DNA from: Saccoglossus kowalevskii
Taxonomy: Eukaryota; Hemichordata; Enteropneusta; Harrimaniidae
Length of the DNA stretch: 22,844 bases
Direction of reading: 5' to 3'
Assembly: GCF_000003605.2 (NCBI RefSeq)
Contig: NW_003126885.1
Coordinates: 147,646-170,489, forward strand
Shown here: positions 18,735-22,844 of the stretch, one piece after another
Layout: each line of letters starts with the position of its first letter
Position numbering within the stretch: position 1 is the first letter of the stretch
Position numbers and translations under genes: made by a program
The notes under the pieces: model-generated
Database searches by the model: none
Seen by the model: only the letters and a program-made list of their open reading frames with translations
Told to the model about the DNA's origin: nothing

Positions 18735-20158
18735 GCAATAGAATAGAATAGAATATTGCTTTATTACAAGAAATGTAAAAATTGATTTAAAAAAGAACTC
18801 AAAATTGGTGAACGACAAAAATACTACAGACTATTATTAATAATAATAATAGAAGAAATATTAAAATACTGTGATATGTGAGTATATCTGTTTGCAGCAC
18901 AGATTATGTATAAAATATAAAAGAACATTAGTCTTGTTTACATTTAACTAAATATTTGCAGAGAGTGATAAGATGGTTTGTATTTGGTGACTGTAGTACG
19001 AGTTTAAATTGTTTTTTTGTTGTTTAAGTTTTGGTATTCACTGTTAATTTCTTTAAGAATACTATATATGTCATCTCTGTGTTCTGTGTACAGTTTACAT
19101 TCTAGTAAATGATGTAATTAATCCTCTATTTCTTTACAGCAGGTGCATAATCTGTCTTTTACCAGTGTTTTTGGTTTTGTGTACCTTCCTGTTTCTATAG
19201 CTAGTTTGTGACTACTTGTTCTAAATTGTGCTAGTATTTTGATGTAATGTCTGTTATCTATGTGTTTTTATGTAATGTGTCATGTCTAGGGTGGTTGTGT
19301 ATGTACTGTAAGTGCGCATTTTTGTGTCGTCTCTTTTATTGTCATTGTTCCATGTGTTAGTGTAATATTCTCTGATTGAAATTATCAGTTCTTGTATTAT
19401 ATTATCTATATTACATTTAGTGTATATTTCTAAGTTGTCTTCTAATGACTTCAACCATGACCCCGGGTAATTATTTGTCTTCATTTCTTTCAGTGCATAG
19501 TATGCCAAGTTGTTGTAGTCAAGAGTTATTAGGTGTTTATAATACTTAACTGATTGGCAGTATATTTTGGAGATAAGGGGTTCCCGTCCCATTTCCATCC
19601 TATTGTTTATCTTATTATTTAAATTTAAAATTTGTCTGCAGAAACGAATGTTTCAGTTTCTGTCGTATCCCATGTAGCAGGTTTGAGAAGGACACCCCAA
19701 ATTTTTCCTGCATATGTTGAGATTGGTAATTGGGTCATATTTAACAGCTTTAATTTAATATTAATATTATTTGTATTATGTAAATATAGTCGTGATTGTA
19801 TACATTGTGCTTTGTATGCCTTGTCTGCTAGTCTATCAGCTGTAGTTACAATATTACTATTTGATTTAAAAATTACTCCTAGGTACGTGTATTGTTCTTT
19901 GACTTTTATTGAATTACTTTCTTTTGTCTTTATTAATAAGTTTATCTTCTACCAAAAAGTGTGTACTTTATCGTTCTCATCTGCTTGTTCAATGTTAGAT
20001 AATAATTTTTGTTGTTTCTCTTTCTGTAGTTTCTTTACATATTTTTTGAATTTCTTCTTCTTAGTGTAGTACATTATTCTTAGTTCACCATCTGTTGAAT
20101 TTTTTGTAACATTTTTGAAAGTGTTTGTAATTCCTATTTCATCATATTACAATAAGTT
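18735..20158 (-). mobile_element. LINE (CR1/L2/Jockey-like clade), internally deleted ORF2 and 3' end
   Basis: Read on the minus strand. From about 20137 an open frame with one stop (TTTTGG-TAG) runs to 19625: first the linker before reverse transcriptase (YYTKKKKFKKYVKKLQ, then FW-KINLL), then directly the end of the RT region (YTYLGVIFKSNSN, ADRLADKAYKAQ, YAGKIWG). The RT core with its YADD box is absent between these. A shift of frame follows (MEMGREPLISKIYC, 19598 to 19254), then another to the C-terminal FRTSSHKLAIETGRY and CTCCKEIED box. The 3' end at 18735 is AATAAAG followed by tandem TATTC units, typical of LINEs that end in short repeats rather than poly(A). Confidence 0.82.
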
Positions 20159-20159
20159 A

Positions 20160-20391
20160 AAGGGCGGTGGTCGTCGCGCCACGCATGCGCGAGATATAAT
20201 GCGCCTGTTGTACAGATCAACGAGTACGAACTGAGACGTATCGAAGGAATCACCGGCGGTAATCAGTGCAAGTCGCGTCCAGGTCAAACCTCATACTTGT
20301 GAATTTCATTTGAAGAGCGCATTGGATTGTGGGAAAATCAATGTTTATCAACACAATTGTCACACATGCGCAGCGCGACGACCACCGCACT
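20160..20391. mobile_element. GC-rich element with about 30-bp terminal inverted repeats
   Basis: The left end AAGGGCGGTGGTCGTCGCGC and the complement of the right end, AAGTGCGGTGGTCGTCGCGC, differ at one of 20 positions; similarity continues through GCATGCGC / GCGCATG. About 232 bp with no coding frame. Unlike the other MITEs here it is GC- and CpG-rich. It abuts the truncated 5' side of the LINE at 18735-20158. No clear target duplication. Confidence 0.78.
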
Positions 20392-20910
20392 TCAAGATTG
20401 ACATAAACTCTATTTCCTGTCTCGTTGGCGTTTCTGTTTATTATACCGCTCTCAACGATATGTTTAATGTATAGTTACAGGGGCACAGACTGCCACGGAA
20501 AAACAACATGGCAGCTGTAGGTTATGCCAGCCCATAATCCGGTCTGGAAAATAACAGAATTTGGTATCTTGGTGAAAAAGGATATTCGACATGACTGCTG
20601 ATGTAGTTATAAACATCGGGTTAAAGAAAGGGTGTGCGCGTAACCGCAGCCAGACTGTCCCGATGACATAAGGGTTGCTTTGAACCTGAGCATTGGATGC
20701 AATCACATTCACTGGCGGGATTATACTTGGCTAATTTTGTTTTTAACTACAGTACAACTTCTAATAAACATAGATGTTTGGCGACCACAGACCACATTGG
20801 ATATCTTTTTACATCCGTTTTGTATTGAGCGACCGTTTTGTATTGAATTATGTTAAGATAACCTTGTGGACCAACTTGCTAATAAAAAATAAACAAGACT
20901 ACTTTTAGGA
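20392..20910. other. intergenic sequence, nothing recognised
   Basis: Lies between the GC-rich inverted-repeat element and the second LINE fragment. A short plus-strand ATG in good context near 20509 (MAAVGYASP then stop) and a minus-strand open frame at 20464-20712 are present, but neither shows splice sites or a domain I can support. Confidence 0.5.
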
Positions 20911-21465
20911 AGAAAATGTTACCATTCTCTTAAATTCATACTTTAATGCTTTACCAAACACATTTGACCCAGTTACCCTGTCTTACAGGGAAGTATACTG
21001 TATAATATATGCAGATGACATTATACTTATTTCTGAGAGAAAAATGGGACTAAAAACAATCTAAAATGGAAAATATTTGTTAACACAGACAAAACAAAAT
21101 TCGTGACATCATAATGAAAATAACAGAATATTACGAAATATTGTTTACGACAAAAAAGAACTTGATAATGTAAAATATTTCAACTACTTAGTAATAGTGT
21201 AAGCGCGAATGGAAGAAGCACTGGAAAGCTTAAACAAAAATCGACAAACAGCTCTTTTTCCTTAAAAGAAAAAATAGGTCAACAATCAAACCTAAGCATG
21301 AATACAATGATTTCACTTTTTGAAAAATTAACTCGTCCAATATTAGTATATGGCTGCAATGCATGGGGTCATGACGTCATACAAATCATACTAGGAGTAG
21401 GAACAAATAATGGGAATATACGGAGAGTTGAGGAAATTTCATGTGGACATCTTTATTAAAAAGCA
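20911..21465 (+). mobile_element. LINE reverse-transcriptase fragment with YADD box (decayed)
   Basis: The plus-strand frame encodes LLNSYFNALPNTFDPV, then IIYADDIILISE, the RT motif C with both catalytic aspartates. Further on come VNTDKTKFVTS and, after stops and frameshifts, LSMNTMISLFEKL, RPILVYGCNAWG and ILGVGTNNGN. This order (YADD, NxxKT, YGxxxWG, ILGV) is that of the RT C-terminal half in CR1/L2/Jockey-like LINEs. Both ends are truncated. The orientation is opposite to the LINE at 18735-20158. Confidence 0.82.
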
Positions 21466-22373
21466 ATTAATAAAATATTATAATCGTGTATTTTGGATTA
21501 CATATATTATTTTTTCCACCCCTCGGAATGATTGATATACACAGGCGAAGTTTTTCCAAGTCTCTCGTAGCAAGCGGCTCGCCAGGCGTTTGGATCCAAG
21601 TAGGCGTGGTCGAATACAAAGTGGGCGTTGTCATAAAAACGTATTAATTGCCAAACAAATTTACACATTTACTGTTTCACATTTACTCTCGGTACAACAA
21701 ACCAATTCATCTTTATAACCCTTCATCTTTATAAATATTTAAATTTCGATGGGAGTTGAATCCAGCTAGTCAATCAACGAGCACGAGTGCCCAGAGACGT
21801 CATTCGATGTGCTCCAATATGAAATTTCTCTCGTTTCAGTTTAAATTGTGAATTTTTTAGATAATTATATAAAGATGAAGGGAATACCTTTGTTGCGCTG
21901 AAAAATATTCCACTTGCCTATAGAAACTTCTTGTTTCAGTTTGAATTGTTAAATTTATAATATTCATAAAGATAAAGGGAATGGGTTTGTTTTGCAGAGA
22001 GTATCCTACCCTGCCAATGAGTGTTTTTTTTTGGGGGGGGGGGGGCTTTCGTGCTGTACTGCGTACTGGAACTGTTTGCGACTCGCTGTCCCGCAACTGT
22101 CAACTGTGATTGGAAATAATTAATACATATTGTTTTTTTTTAAATAAACCAACGACCATACACGGAATTAATATGTTAAAACAAAGACGATAGTTTCTTT
22201 GGGGGTTAAACCATGCAAAACGACAAATTAGAATCCCAGACCGACATTTTCAACGTTGAGGGCACTAGTCAAAACCTATGGTCACACCGATTGACCTCAA
22301 AAACTGCGTCCAATAACAACGCAGTTTACAAAATGCTTTGCCAATCACTTTCCACGTCTTATACCATAACAAA
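21466..22373. other. upstream region of the gene at 22374
   Basis: Intergenic. Contains a diverged direct duplication of about 100-bp period (21830 against 21930), a T9/G13 homopolymer junction at 22024-22045, and a CCAAT motif at 22341, 33 bp before the ATG. No coding feature. Confidence 0.5.
21830..22010. repeat. diverged direct duplication, about 100-bp period
   Basis: CTCGTTTCAGTTTAAATTGT at 21830 recurs as CTTGTTTCAGTTTGAATTGT at 21930. Later segments ATAAAGATGAAGGGAAT and ATAAAGATAAAGGGAAT, and TTTGTTGCG and TTTGTTTTG, also match. Confidence 0.75.
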
Positions 22374-22522
22374 ATGGCGGACTGCGCAAATGTTTCTGTC
22401 GCCGAATTTAGAGAAACCTTAACGAAATTGCACTATGTTGAAGAAAATAGCGATTCCAGTGGCAAATACTATTTAGATGTTTTGAAGATAATAACGGAGC
22501 ACCTTAAAATTGAACAATGTAG
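22374..22522 (+). CDS. first coding exon of an unrecognised gene (continues beyond window)
   Basis: ATG at 22374 sits in AACAAAATGGCGG, a strong initiation context that also resembles the YY1-type AAATGGCGG element often found at animal gene starts. The exon encodes 49 complete codons (start MADCANVSVAEFRETLTKL, end EHLKIEQC) plus AG, then a GTGAGT donor, phase 2. The peptide is acidic, looks helical, and has no signal peptide or membrane segment. I do not recognise the family. The remaining exons lie past 22844. Confidence 0.7.
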
Positions 22523-22844
22523 GTGAGTGCAGTTGAAAGCAAAACCAAGAGCATTCATCCGAAACATACACATATTTAATGAAAAGTAATGACAGAAATA
22601 TAATAAAACTTTTAGGGGAATTTTTACATAAATCATTCATTTTAAGAAATGAGCTTTTTTGGATATAATACCTTGACTCTTTTTTTCTATTTTTTACGTT
22701 ATCATACTTTGATATTTTTAATCACTTATATATTTATTGCTCACAGTCACTTGGGGGCTGAAAATCAATAAATACTATTTTTTAAAAAAAAAATCATCCG
22801 CTATACGTATATAAATAAACAAGTTGTGAAACACGGCACCTAGT
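22523..22844. other. start of intron 1 of the gene at 22374
   Basis: AT-rich sequence after a GTGAGT donor. No second exon is visible before the window ends. Confidence 0.55.

Noticed and set aside
20509-20610. Plus-strand ATGGCAGCTGTAGG start followed by a shifted frame reading NPVWKITEFGILVKK
   Set aside because: It needs a frameshift after nine codons, no splice donor fits, and I recognise no family.
20464-20712. Minus-strand open frame of 82 codons
   Set aside because: No recognisable domain, no clear splice sites, and surrounded by transposon relics. Chance frame is more likely.
21372-21379. Perfect CRE palindrome TGACGTCA
   Set aside because: It lies inside the decayed LINE coding region (codons of the stretch after AWGH), far from a supported promoter; coincidence is likely.
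22338-22373. In-frame N-terminal extension of the gene at 22374
   Set aside because: The extension begins with TTG, not ATG. The ATG at 22374 has a much better initiation context.

Overview
The window is animal nuclear DNA: AT-rich, intron-rich, with spliceosomal GT-AG introns and many non-LTR retrotransposon and MITE relics. It looks like an invertebrate (marine deuterostome or lophotrochozoan type). The sequence alone does not fix the species.

Layout. (1) Positions 1-9517, plus strand: the 3' half of a fibulin-1-like gene. The end of one calcium-binding EGF exon (1-30) is followed by six EGF exons (1082-1216, 1904-2032, 2783-2905, 2999-3118, 4175-4306, 4761-4884). Two alternative C-terminal modules follow: a single exon like vertebrate fibulin-1C (6017-6377) and a two-exon module like fibulin-1D (7488-7729 + 9375-9517). 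Both alternative acceptors complete the same split codon. (2) Positions 10577-18016, minus strand: a complete five-exon HSD17B10 gene (mitochondrial 17beta-HSD type 10 / 3-hydroxyacyl-CoA dehydrogenase type 2). It is 261 codons long, the same as the human protein, and keeps the catalytic Ser155, Tyr168 and Lys172. The two genes are convergent (tail to tail). (3) Positions 18.7-21.5 kb: an intergenic transposon graveyard with two opposed LINE fragments around a GC-rich inverted-repeat element. (4) Position 22374 onward, plus strand: the first coding exon (50 residues) of an unrecognised gene that leaves the window.

Introns hold three minisatellites (35 bp x 21, 31 bp x 11, 20 bp x about 17), three copies of a TTAA-flanked MITE, two copies each of two TACTGT-ended MITE families (one nested in a TTAA MITE, one itself interrupted by a 357-bp insert), an L1/Tx1-like LINE tail, and a 46-bp relic copy of HSD17B10 exon 4.

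The two main genes have unrelated roles: fibulin is secreted extracellular matrix, HSD17B10 is mitochondrial. I see no wholly new system. The most interesting points are the conserved fibulin C/D exon switch, with two minisatellites of splice-signal-like units in the introns just before it, and the exon relic whose only differences are synonymous.
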